DNA of 6,279 nucleotides, from contig JABGXK010000064.1 of the NCBI GenBank assembly GCA_018675825.1, positions 1 through 6,279 on the forward strand, given 5' to 3'. Below the pieces are notes generated by a model, which was not told the DNA's origin, did no database searches, and saw only the letters and a list, made by a program, of their open reading frames with translations. This document shows positions 1-4,532 of this stretch, one piece after another. A program made the translations under genes and the position numbers. This DNA is from Flavobacteriales bacterium. GTDB taxonomy: Bacteria; Bacteroidota; Bacteroidia; Flavobacteriales; BACL11. Position 1 is the stretch's first letter. Each line of letters opens with the position of its first letter.

Positions 1-9
1 AACCTTTAC

Positions 10-255
10 TTAATCACAACATTCCCCTTCAACATAAGAGGTAACTCCAAGTCTGTCTGCATAGCAATCATTAGGATAATTAATGCCATCACAACCACAC
101 ACAGGTGCATATATCTCATAACACGCAATAGAGTCGTTAATAAGAGTGGAATCTATACAAATTCCACTCTGGGTTGAAGGAATAGATACACAATTATTAT
201 TTTTTTCACATGAAATAAATAAGATTGTAAAAGCTAATAATGTTAATTTTTTCAT
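10..255 (-). CDS. Kazal-type serine protease inhibitor domain lipoprotein, small
   Basis: This 81-residue protein starts with a lysine pair and a hydrophobic stretch ending in Cys16 (context LFISC). That reads as a lipoprotein signal peptide, although Phe rather than Leu sits at -3. After a short Asn-rich linker comes a cysteine-rich domain with C22, C33, C45, C53, C55, C64, C79 and C80. The stretch from residue 49 (YAPVCGCDG, then Y-x-N-x-C, then GV and G-x-C) is the Kazal signature; Kazal domains insert a loop into the active site of serine proteases. The mature protein is probably lipid-anchored in the outer membrane or periplasm, either guarding against proteases or serving as a binding module; the target is unknown. 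It is close to the minimum size for one Kazal domain. The start is the only in-frame ATG before the signal peptide. It runs in the same direction as the esterase upstream, but a terminator separates the two, so it is probably transcribed alone. The domain call is firm, the physiological role is not. Confidence 0.85.
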   Translation of the reverse strand: MKKLTLLAFTILFISCEKNNNCVSIPSTQSGICIDSTLINDSIACYEIYAPVCGCDGINYPNDCYADRLGVTSYVEGECCD

Positions 256-388
256 TTTATATAATTTTTTGTTTTTTATTATTAGTCTATAGAACTTAAT
301 GCATGTTTATTTTATTGTACAACTAAACTATTTATGCAATATTTATAATTAAAACCCTAGCATATACAAATGATCTAATTTTCTAAAA

Positions 389-417
389 AAGTTCGAACTT
401 AGGACCGAGAGGCCCAC
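389..417. repeat. GC-rich intergenic patch with a perfect 12-bp palindrome
   Basis: In the intergenic region between the Kazal and esterase genes, AAGTTCGAACTT (389-400) is a perfect palindrome. It is followed by GGACC-GAGA-GGCCC (402-415), whose minus-strand transcript could pair as GGGCC-UCUC-GGUCC with one G-U pair. The patch is clearly more GC-rich than its surroundings and lies just past the esterase terminator. It could be a secondary hairpin, a protein-binding site or a scar of a past insertion. The rest of 256-452 shows no gene and no clear Bacteroidota promoter. Confidence 0.4.
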
Positions 418-421
418 CGAA

Positions 422-450
422 AATAAACCCAATCGTATGAGTGGGTTATT
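422..450 (-). terminator. Terminator hairpin of the esterase gene
   Basis: The arms 442-450 and 422-431 pair as AATAACCCA with TGGGTTTATT (minus strand), with one bulged base and a 10-nt loop. The minus-strand 3' arm runs into TTTATTTT. The structure begins 3 nt after the esterase stop codon and so fits its intrinsic terminator. Confidence 0.65.
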
Positions 451-452
451 AT

Positions 453-1451
453 TTATTCAAGAATTATCATTTTCTCTACAGAACCATCATCATATTGATA
501 CAAAAGAAAAGTATTTGTATGATTGATATCTTTTTGACCAAATAAATTTGATACAGAAATAAGCTTTCTATTATTATATAATTCAATTATATCTGTTGAG
601 TTGTTAATATAGAGTGAGAAAAAATCCCAAATTTCTTGTTCAATAACAATATCACTATCACCCCAATTATGACCATTGTTATGTGAATATAACCACACTT
701 CATTATTTGTTGAACTCGAAAAGTATTTTTTACTAATTGTAATGTTACCATCATTATTTAAATCTGGAAATGTATCAATATTAAAATTTGTTAAGGAATT
801 TTCATTTATCCAAAAATCAACTAATGTGTCAACACTCAAATATGGACCCCAAAATTGATCATATGGATCACCATCATAAAAAGAGGTATTATCGTTATAC
901 CCATGTGTCACAAACATAGGTACTGGCATATTCGGATTAAAAAGGTTATTAATTGTTCCATTTGGAAATACAGTTCCGGCAACAGGAGCAAAAGCCTTAA
1001 AAACATTAGAGCCATCAAAAGCAAGTGAATAGGATATTTCACCACCATTTGAAAATCCAGTAATAAACGTGTTATTTGAACTTAATTGATAGTTTGACTG
1101 AAGAAAAGATGCTAAAGATTCTAAAAAATCAACATCATCAACAGCTACACCAAAATGAAAATCATAGCCAACATTCCAAAAATTATTACCCCAACTATCT
1201 GCAGTTCCTTGAGGGTAACAAACAGCAAAACCATTTTGATCGGCAATAGCATTCATTCCAGAATAGCTCATCATTCCTTGAGCAGAGCCTGTAAAGCCAT
1301 GCGCTACAAAGACTAGTGGTGCATCTACAGAAAGATTAGTCGGAGAATAATAAATATAATCTCTATTTAACCCGTCATGAAGAAAATTAAATGATTGCTG
1401 ACCAAACATTAAAAATGGTAAACAAAGTAATATAAGCAGTAATTTTTTCAT
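453..1451 (-). CDS. Secreted PHB depolymerase / feruloyl esterase-like alpha/beta hydrolase with T9SS-type C-terminal domain
   Basis: This 332-residue protein is a serine hydrolase of the polyhydroxybutyrate depolymerase/LpqC-like esterase group, which cleaves ester bonds in polymers or feruloylated polysaccharides. An N-terminal signal peptide (MKKLLLILLC onward, to about residue 18) is followed by the oxyanion-hole strand VFVAHGF (about 48-54). The nucleophile elbow is GFSNGG with Ser134, the acid is Asp187 in HGYND, and the base is His261 in GHNW. After the catalytic domain (to about 282) a tail of about 50 residues ends in LYQYDDGSVEKMIILE. This resembles the type A sorting domains that direct T9SS cargo across the outer membrane and are then removed, so the enzyme is probably released or surface-attached. 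The ATG at 1449-1451 is chosen as start: the codon before it is TTG, and starting there only adds one residue ahead of a normal signal peptide. The exact substrate cannot be read from sequence. Confidence 0.85.
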   Translation of the reverse strand: MKKLLLILLCLPFLMFGQQSFNFLHDGLNRDYIYYSPTNLSVDAPLVFVAHGFTGSAQGMMSYSGMNAIADQNGFAVCYPQGTADSWGNNFWNVGYDFHFGVAVDDVDFLESLASFLQSNYQLSSNNTFITGFSNGGEISYSLAFDGSNVFKAFAPVAGTVFPNGTINNLFNPNMPVPMFVTHGYNDNTSFYDGDPYDQFWGPYLSVDTLVDFWINENSLTNFNIDTFPDLNNDGNITISKKYFSSSTNNEVWLYSHNNGHNWGDSDIVIEQEIWDFFSLYINNSTDIIELYNNRKLISVSNLFGQKDINHTNTFLLYQYDDGSVEKMIILE

Positions 1452-1542
1452 CAAGTAAAATTACTGAATAATTTAAAGTATAATTAAGAGAATTTTAAAA
1501 AACAATTAAAAGTGTCCTACTATATGTCCTACCCTAACTAAA
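1452..1542 (-). promoter_or_regulatory. Esterase upstream region with weak promoter candidate and GTCCTAC direct repeat
   Basis: This is the esterase leader on the minus strand. A weak Bacteroidota-like promoter can be proposed: TTG at 1503-1505 as the -33 element and TACTTTAA at 1473-1480 near the TAnnTTTG -7 consensus, with a 22-nt spacer that is slightly long. TGTCCTAC occurs twice on the plus strand at 1513-1520 and 1525-1532, exactly 12 nt apart, just upstream of that promoter. The pair could be an activator site or chance. No ORF worth calling lies here. Confidence 0.25.
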
Positions 1543-1575
1543 AAACCCTCATAATCTATTGAATTATTAGGGTTT
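1543..1575 (-). terminator. Intrinsic terminator downstream of the tRNA 3' remnant
   Basis: On the minus strand AAACCCT pairs with AGGGTTT, and after one mismatch ATAAT pairs with ATTAT around a 7-nt loop. The 3' arm continues into a run of six T. This is a strong intrinsic terminator reading leftward. It lies 14 nt beyond the discriminator base of the tRNA fragment at 1590-1605, the expected place for the terminator of a tRNA gene in that orientation. It has no other gene to serve on this strand in the window. Confidence 0.7.
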
Positions 1576-1589
1576 AACTTTAATTGTTG

Positions 1590-1605
1590 CGGTCTGGACG
1601 GGACT
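1590..1605 (-). other. tRNA 3'-end remnant (probably tRNA-Asp), candidate attachment site
   Basis: Read on the minus strand, this 16-nt stretch is AGTCCCGTCCAGACCG. It matches tRNA positions 58-73: the end of the T loop, the 3' T-stem strand CCCGT, the 3' acceptor strand CCAGACC and discriminator G73. G73 with this acceptor strand fits bacterial tRNA-Asp (recalled, not searched). The rest of the tRNA is missing: sequence at higher coordinates is unrelated AT-rich DNA leading into the integrase gene. A tRNA 3' end cut inside the T arm, with a terminator on the outer side and an integrase on the inner side, is the usual look of an att junction left by a tRNA-targeting tyrosine integrase. CCA is not encoded. 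No second copy is visible in the window. Confidence 0.6.
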
Positions 1606-1717
1606 GTAATCTTATTTATCCTATTTTATCAAATTATATCCCCATATCAGATATTACCTGATTAAAACACAATTATAAACAAAGTGTGAATAACTCAGAT
1701 ACAAAGGAATTAAGTAA

Positions 1718-1741
1718 AAACTGTTAAACAAACTGTTAAAC
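1718..1741. repeat. Perfect 12-bp tandem repeat upstream of the integrase
   Basis: AAACTGTTAAAC occurs twice head to tail (1718-1729 and 1730-1741) with no mismatch, ending 26 nt before the integrase ATG. Repeats of this kind next to an integrase gene are commonly arm-type binding sites for the integrase N-terminal domain, or operators controlling int. The core TGTTAAA also occurs in inverted arrangement just after the gene (2994-3000 and 3037-3043). The remaining leader (1606-1717) is AT-rich; I see no TAnnTTTG promoter in it. Confidence 0.6.
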
Positions 1742-1767
1742 GCTTATTTTTACTAAAAAGAATTTCT

Positions 1768-2970
1768 ATGAATATTAATTTCAACTTATTGCGTAAAAAA
1801 AGTGGAACTCATATCTTAATGAGCATAACATTTAACGGTATTAGAATACAAACTACTATTAATGAAAAAATAGATGAGAAACATTGGAATAAAAAAAAGC
1901 AAAGACTAAAAGGAAGCTCTACAGATGCTTTTAATATTAATTCATATTTAAACAAAATAGAAAATAACGCAAGAGACATTCATTATAAATTCAAACTTGA
2001 AGGGATAATCCCTACAAAAAAACAATTTAAAGAAAAACTATATCAAAAGCTAAATGGTGTAAACACTTCCCTATCCTTCTATGATTTTGTTGATGAGTTT
2101 ATTAAAAATAGTAAAAACAGTAAAAAACCCTCAACCACAAAAGAGTATATCTACACAATAGAAGACTTAAAGTCTTTTGAAAAGCATAATAAAAGAAGAA
2201 TTGATTGGGATACTCTAGACTTACAGTTTTATGAGTCATATATGGACTATCAATATAATGTAAAGGGTAATAGTCAGAATTTATTTGGAAAACGTATAAA
2301 GACGATTAAAACCTTCTTAAATGATGCAACTAAAAAGAATATCAATAAACATTTAATGTTCTATGGATTTAAGGTTCTGAAAAAAAGAAGTGACAACATA
2401 TATTTAAATGAAGATGATTTAAAAAAGATATATAAACTTGATTTATCAAATAACAAAAGATTAGAAAGAGTTAGAGATTTATTTATTGTTGGATGTAGAA
2501 CAGGATTAAGATTTTCAGATTTAACCTCTCTAAGAAAAGAAGACATAACTAAAGATGGAATTAGATTTCAATCTGACAAAACAGAAGAAGTACTTAATAC
2601 TGTAATTATTGAAGAGACTCAGGAGATATTAGAAAAGTATAATTATCAACTACCTAAAATTTCTAGAACTAATTTGAATAAGTACATAAAAGAAGTTGGT
2701 GAGCTAGCAGATATAAGCGAGGTTAGTTATAAAGACACATTCAAATCAGGTAAAGCTATTAGTAAAAAGTTAAAAAAATACGAAAGAATCAGCTCTCATA
2801 CTGCAAGAAGGTCATTTGCAACCAATATGTACAAAAGAAGATTCCCAATTTATTACATAATGAAAATTACCGGTCACAAAAAAGAAAGTGATTTTTTAGA
2901 TTATATTAAAGTTACTAATGAAGAAGCAGTAAAGATCATTTCTATGAATTATAAGAAAATGAGTAGTTAA
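1768..2970 (+). CDS. Tyrosine recombinase / phage-type integrase
   Basis: This 400-residue site-specific recombinase of the Bacteroidota type would integrate and excise the surrounding element through a covalent tyrosine-DNA intermediate. Residues 1 to about 95 are a basic arm-DNA-binding domain of the kind seen in Bacteroidota phage and transposon integrases. About 100-200 is the SAM-like core-binding domain, and about 215-395 the catalytic domain. The full catalytic set is present: Arg248 in TGLR, Lys271 in SDKTEE, His344 and Arg347 in HTARR, His370 in GHK, and the nucleophile Tyr379 in LDYIKV. The length is normal and nothing suggests decay, so the enzyme is probably active. It is the first gene to the right of the tRNA remnant, as expected for an integrase next to its attachment site. 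The ATG at 1768 is the first start after the tandem repeat. Lysine is written almost only as AAA, matching the chromosomal genes. Confidence 0.95.
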   Translation: MNINFNLLRKKSGTHILMSITFNGIRIQTTINEKIDEKHWNKKKQRLKGSSTDAFNINSYLNKIENNARDIHYKFKLEGIIPTKKQFKEKLYQKLNGVNTSLSFYDFVDEFIKNSKNSKKPSTTKEYIYTIEDLKSFEKHNKRRIDWDTLDLQFYESYMDYQYNVKGNSQNLFGKRIKTIKTFLNDATKKNINKHLMFYGFKVLKKRSDNIYLNEDDLKKIYKLDLSNNKRLERVRDLFIVGCRTGLRFSDLTSLRKEDITKDGIRFQSDKTEEVLNTVIIEETQEILEKYNYQLPKISRTNLNKYIKEVGELADISEVSYKDTFKSGKAISKKLKKYERISSHTARRSFATNMYKRRFPIYYIMKITGHKKESDFLDYIKVTNEEAVKIISMNYKKMSS

Positions 2971-2993
2971 TACATCACATTTAAGCAGAAAAA

Positions 2994-3043
2994 TTTAACA
3001 CTTACAAAGCTGAAAATCAGCTAGTTATACCTTATTTGTTAAA
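2994..3043. repeat. Nested inverted repeats between integrase and excisionase genes
   Basis: The outer arms are TTTAACA (2994-3000) and TGTTAAA (3037-3043). Inside them AGCTGA-AAA-TCAGCT (3008-3022) forms a tight hairpin. No T run follows, so it does not look like an intrinsic terminator. The outer arms repeat the core of the 12-bp tandem repeat in front of the integrase, which suggests a shared binding protein (Int, Xis or a regulator). Confidence 0.4.
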
Positions 3044-3091
3044 ATAGCATCAAAATAAGCCAAACAGAATCAAACTATTTCTATTATATAT

Positions 3092-3129
3092 TATGAATCA
3101 AATAAATATAATATGAATCAAATAAATAT
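3092..3129. repeat. 20-bp tandem duplication spanning the start of the HTH gene
   Basis: TATGAATCAAATAAATAT occurs at 3092-3109 and again at 3112-3129, a period of 20 nt. The first copy has its own ATG (3093), giving the 7-codon frame MNQINII whose TGA (3114-3116) overlaps the ATG (3113-3115) of the HTH gene. A shorter GAATCAAA copy also lies at 3067-3074. The duplication therefore doubles the start region and makes a mini-ORF that could couple translation to the real start. Confidence 0.6.
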
Positions 3130-3367
3130 GACTATAACCAAAGAAGAATTAGAAAAAATAATTGAAAATGCTTTTTATAAATTTAGTTGTACAGAACGCA
3201 TTAAGGAATCTAATTTTATAACTGAAAAAGAACTTTCTGAGAGAATAGGAATTTCAAAAGTTACTTTACATAAATTTAGAAAAGAAGGAAGAATACCTTT
3301 TAGTCAAATAGGTAGAACAATTAGGTATGATTATCAAGAAGTAATAGATACTTTAAAAAAGAGATAA
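3113..3367 (+). CDS. Excisionase-like helix-turn-helix DNA-binding protein
   Basis: This 84-residue protein has a short acidic-basic N-terminal helix (about 8-28) and a C-terminal winged-helix domain of the MerR/excisionase HTH_17 type (about 35-84). The domain reads as a helix-turn-helix (ITEKELSERIGISKVTLHKF), then GRIPFSQIG as the wing and RYDYQEVIDTLKK as the closing strand and helix. Such proteins in Bacteroidota elements direct the integrase toward excision by bending DNA at the att site, or act as small regulators. Its place straight after the integrase supports the excisionase role, but the sequence alone does not separate the two. The ATG at 3113 is used; an earlier ATG at 3093 in another frame stops after 7 codons. 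The gene overlaps the next by one base (TAATG), so both are on one transcript, ending at the hairpin at 3666. Confidence 0.8.
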   Translation: MNQINMTITKEELEKIIENAFYKFSCTERIKESNFITEKELSERIGISKVTLHKFRKEGRIPFSQIGRTIRYDYQEVIDTLKKR

Positions 3368-3642
3368 TGATATCCCTTGAGCGAGAAATCAATTATAATC
3401 GGTATACCTATACACAAGTATTAAAAGGTAAGAGATATTACCTCTATGAACAGAGGGGGGTAGCAAAAATGAGGTGTTTTGAACTATTTAAGATAAAGGT
3501 TTTAGAGCCTATGAACTTAAATGGCAAAAAATATGAAGAAAGAGAAGTTTTTCCAAAAAATGAAGATTTTGGAAAGACTGCTTGGACAATATGTGATTTG
3601 GATAAAGCAATTGCTAAGTTCAATGAATTGGAGAACGAGTAA
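3367..3642 (+). CDS. Small protein of unknown function coupled to the excisionase gene
   Basis: I do not recognise a named family for this 91-residue protein. It is soluble, with no signal peptide or membrane span. The N-terminal half (EREINYNRYTYTQVLKG, then RYYLYEQ) looks like beta strands. The middle (CFELFKIKVLEP) is another strand region, and the C-terminal part has FPKNEDFGKTAWT followed by a helix (LDKAIAKFNEL). Short proteins with an E-V/L-F-K strand and an F-P-x-D/N-E-x-F-G-x-x-A-W-T motif are, from memory, frequent next to excisionase-like genes in Bacteroidota elements, which would make it a real conserved passenger rather than a chance ORF. The start overlaps the stop of the HTH gene as TAATG, indicating translational re-initiation and linked function. 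A terminator follows 23 nt after the stop. Confidence 0.75.
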   Translation: MISLEREINYNRYTYTQVLKGKRYYLYEQRGVAKMRCFELFKIKVLEPMNLNGKKYEEREVFPKNEDFGKTAWTICDLDKAIAKFNELENE

Positions 3643-3665
3643 ATGGATATATATTAATGAATGTT

Positions 3666-3682
3666 GGGTGTTTCACCCTTTT
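3666..3682 (+). terminator. Short intrinsic terminator after the HTH-small ORF pair
   Basis: GGGTG (3666-3670) and CACCC (3674-3678) pair around a TTT loop and are followed by TTTT. This is a compact terminator for the 3113-3642 transcript. It means the HUH gene 41 nt further on needs its own promoter. Because it also lies just ahead of a Rep-type gene, the same hairpin could be a nick-site stem-loop, though nothing in its loop proves that. Confidence 0.55.
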
Positions 3683-3723
3683 AATCCTTACTATGCTTAA
3701 TAATTAACTTAAATAATATAAAT

Positions 3724-4122
3724 ATGTATACACCACAACAAAGAGAGCCTGTAATGAATATGGCTAAATGGTTAGGCAGTATGTCTTGGGATATATTCTC
3801 TACATTAACCTACAGATATGATGTTAAGACTAAACAAAACTTTAGGATAATGACAGCCTTAGAGAAGTACTTAAAGACTCTTAAGAAACCCTTTAAGATG
3901 TTTTGGGTAACTGAGTTCACTAACTACAATTATAACACTCATAACCACCTATTAGTCAAAGGAGACATTGTAGATGACATTACCTATCATCTTAAGTCTA
4001 AGAGTCTTATAGGTAAACATTATAGACACGAGCCTTATGAGAAAGAAGCAAGTATCTATGTCTCTAAGTTTATCTGTGATAGAAAGATTAATTGGAACAT
4101 AAGTGAAAATACCGATAAGTAA
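3724..4122 (+). CDS. HUH endonuclease, rolling-circle replication initiator-like (Rep), minimal
   Basis: This 132-residue protein carries the three Rep/HUH motifs in order and at normal spacing. Motif 1 is FSTLTY (25-30). Motif 2 is the metal-binding H-x-H at His73-Asn-His75 in THNHLLVKG, with Glu64 nearby. Motif 3 is Tyr112-V-S-Lys115 (YxxK), where Tyr112 would attack DNA. Such enzymes nick one strand at an origin and stay bound to its 5' end to start rolling-circle replication of plasmids and ssDNA phages. Only the nuclease domain is present: there is no helicase or primase part, and it ends 17 residues after motif 3, shorter than most Reps. Host helicase would be required. Lysine is AAG in 10 of 16 codons, unlike all neighbours, pointing to a different origin. 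A related HUH function such as strand transfer or mobilisation cannot be excluded. The first ATG after an in-frame stop is taken as start. Confidence 0.75.
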   Translation: MYTPQQREPVMNMAKWLGSMSWDIFSTLTYRYDVKTKQNFRIMTALEKYLKTLKKPFKMFWVTEFTNYNYNTHNHLLVKGDIVDDITYHLKSKSLIGKHYRHEPYEKEASIYVSKFICDRKINWNISENTDK

Positions 4123-4171
4123 TTAGTTATAAAATTATTAAGTTTATAGAATATTTAATAATTAGAAAAAT

Positions 4172-4471
4172 ATGAGTGAAGATAAAGATAAATATAAAAA
4201 AGAAGAAAGTTTAAAAGAAAGAGCTAGAAAAAAAAAGAGTCATAAACAAAATTCAAATATTGCAATGGGAATTGCTGTTATATTTTTTGTATTTGTTATG
4301 ATTGATATATTTAATTGGGATTTAGATTTTGAATTGTTTTATTTCTTATCTATTAAGTTTGAGATGTATATATTTGTAACTATTATGATTAAAATTAACA
4401 TATCTTATTATTTAGAAAATCTTTATTGCTTCTTTTATTATAGATTTGAAAAAGGACTTTTATTTATATAA
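4172..4471 (+). CDS. Small two-span membrane protein, function unknown
   Basis: This 99-residue product has a strongly charged N-terminus (residues 1-27, mostly Lys, Glu, Arg) followed by two hydrophobic segments (about 29-47 and 54-79) joined by a short acidic turn with Trp49, and an aromatic-rich tail ending in a few basic residues. The shape suggests an inner-membrane protein with the basic N-terminus in the cytoplasm. I recognise no family. Small membrane proteins of this type in mobile elements can act in exclusion, toxicity or phage assembly, but nothing here selects one. It begins 49 nt after the HUH gene, in the same direction, and ends 22 nt before the strong terminator at 4494, so it closes the element transcript. 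The low-complexity AT-rich coding sequence leaves some chance that it is not a conserved gene. Confidence 0.55.
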   Translation: MSEDKDKYKKEESLKERARKKKSHKQNSNIAMGIAVIFFVFVMIDIFNWDLDFELFYFLSIKFEMYIFVTIMIKINISYYLENLYCFFYYRFEKGLLFI

Positions 4472-4493
4472 GATATTTATAAACATATAATTT

Positions 4494-4523
4494 AAAGTCC
4501 TGATTTTTCAGGACTTTTTTTTT
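4494..4523 (+). terminator. Strong intrinsic terminator (or attenuator) directly before the aminotransferase gene
   Basis: AAAGTCCTGA (4494-4503) and TCAGGACTTT (4508-4517) form a perfect 10-bp stem with a TTTT loop, and the T run extends for nine T to 4523. It would end transcription from the membrane-protein gene. Only 9 nt separate it from the aminotransferase ATG at 4533, leaving no room for a promoter between. A TATAAT lies just upstream at 4486-4491. If that is a -10 element, the hairpin would form the 5' leader of the operon mRNA. Confidence 0.85.
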
Positions 4524-4532
4524 AAGAAAAAC

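Larger units (their letters stand above)
1590..4490 (+). mobile_element. Candidate mini integrative element: integrase, HTH/Xis, unknown ORF, HUH Rep, membrane protein
   Basis: All genes here lie on the plus strand and read away from the tRNA scar: tyrosine recombinase, excisionase-like HTH protein, coupled small ORF, HUH endonuclease and a small membrane protein. The flanking genes are ordinary chromosomal types: a secreted esterase to the left and an aromatic amino-acid operon to the right. The unit is about 2.9 kb. It contains no capsid, portal, terminase, ZOT ATPase, MOB relaxase, helicase or resistance gene, so it would depend on host or helper functions for anything beyond excision and nicking. 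The left edge is placed at the tRNA fragment. The right edge is a guess at the last small ORF before the terminator, because no matching direct repeat was found there. Confidence 0.55.

Noticed and set aside
381..418. tRNA fragment reading around GTTCGAAC
   Set aside because: The would-be T loop has only six bases between G and C on either strand, the stem does not pair well and no acceptor or CCA follows at the right distance.
676..858. Plus-strand open frame of 60 codons
   Set aside because: It lies wholly inside the esterase gene on the opposite strand and has no recognisable protein features.
1452..1454. TTG as start codon of the esterase
   Set aside because: The next codon is ATG followed directly by the lysines of a standard signal peptide, so the ATG at 1449-1451 is the better start.
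2361..2546. Minus-strand open frame of 61 codons
   Set aside because: It lies inside the integrase catalytic domain, whose reading frame is intact and conserved.
3724..4122. IS200/IS605 or REP-associated tyrosine transposase
   Set aside because: The FSTLTY motif 1 and YVSK motif 3 fit Rep proteins better, and no IS200-type subterminal hairpins or tnpB gene are present.
1590..4490. Filamentous (inovirus) prophage
   Set aside because: Integrase, Rep and a small membrane protein are compatible, but no ZOT-type ATPase, coat-protein series or ssDNA-binding gene is seen.
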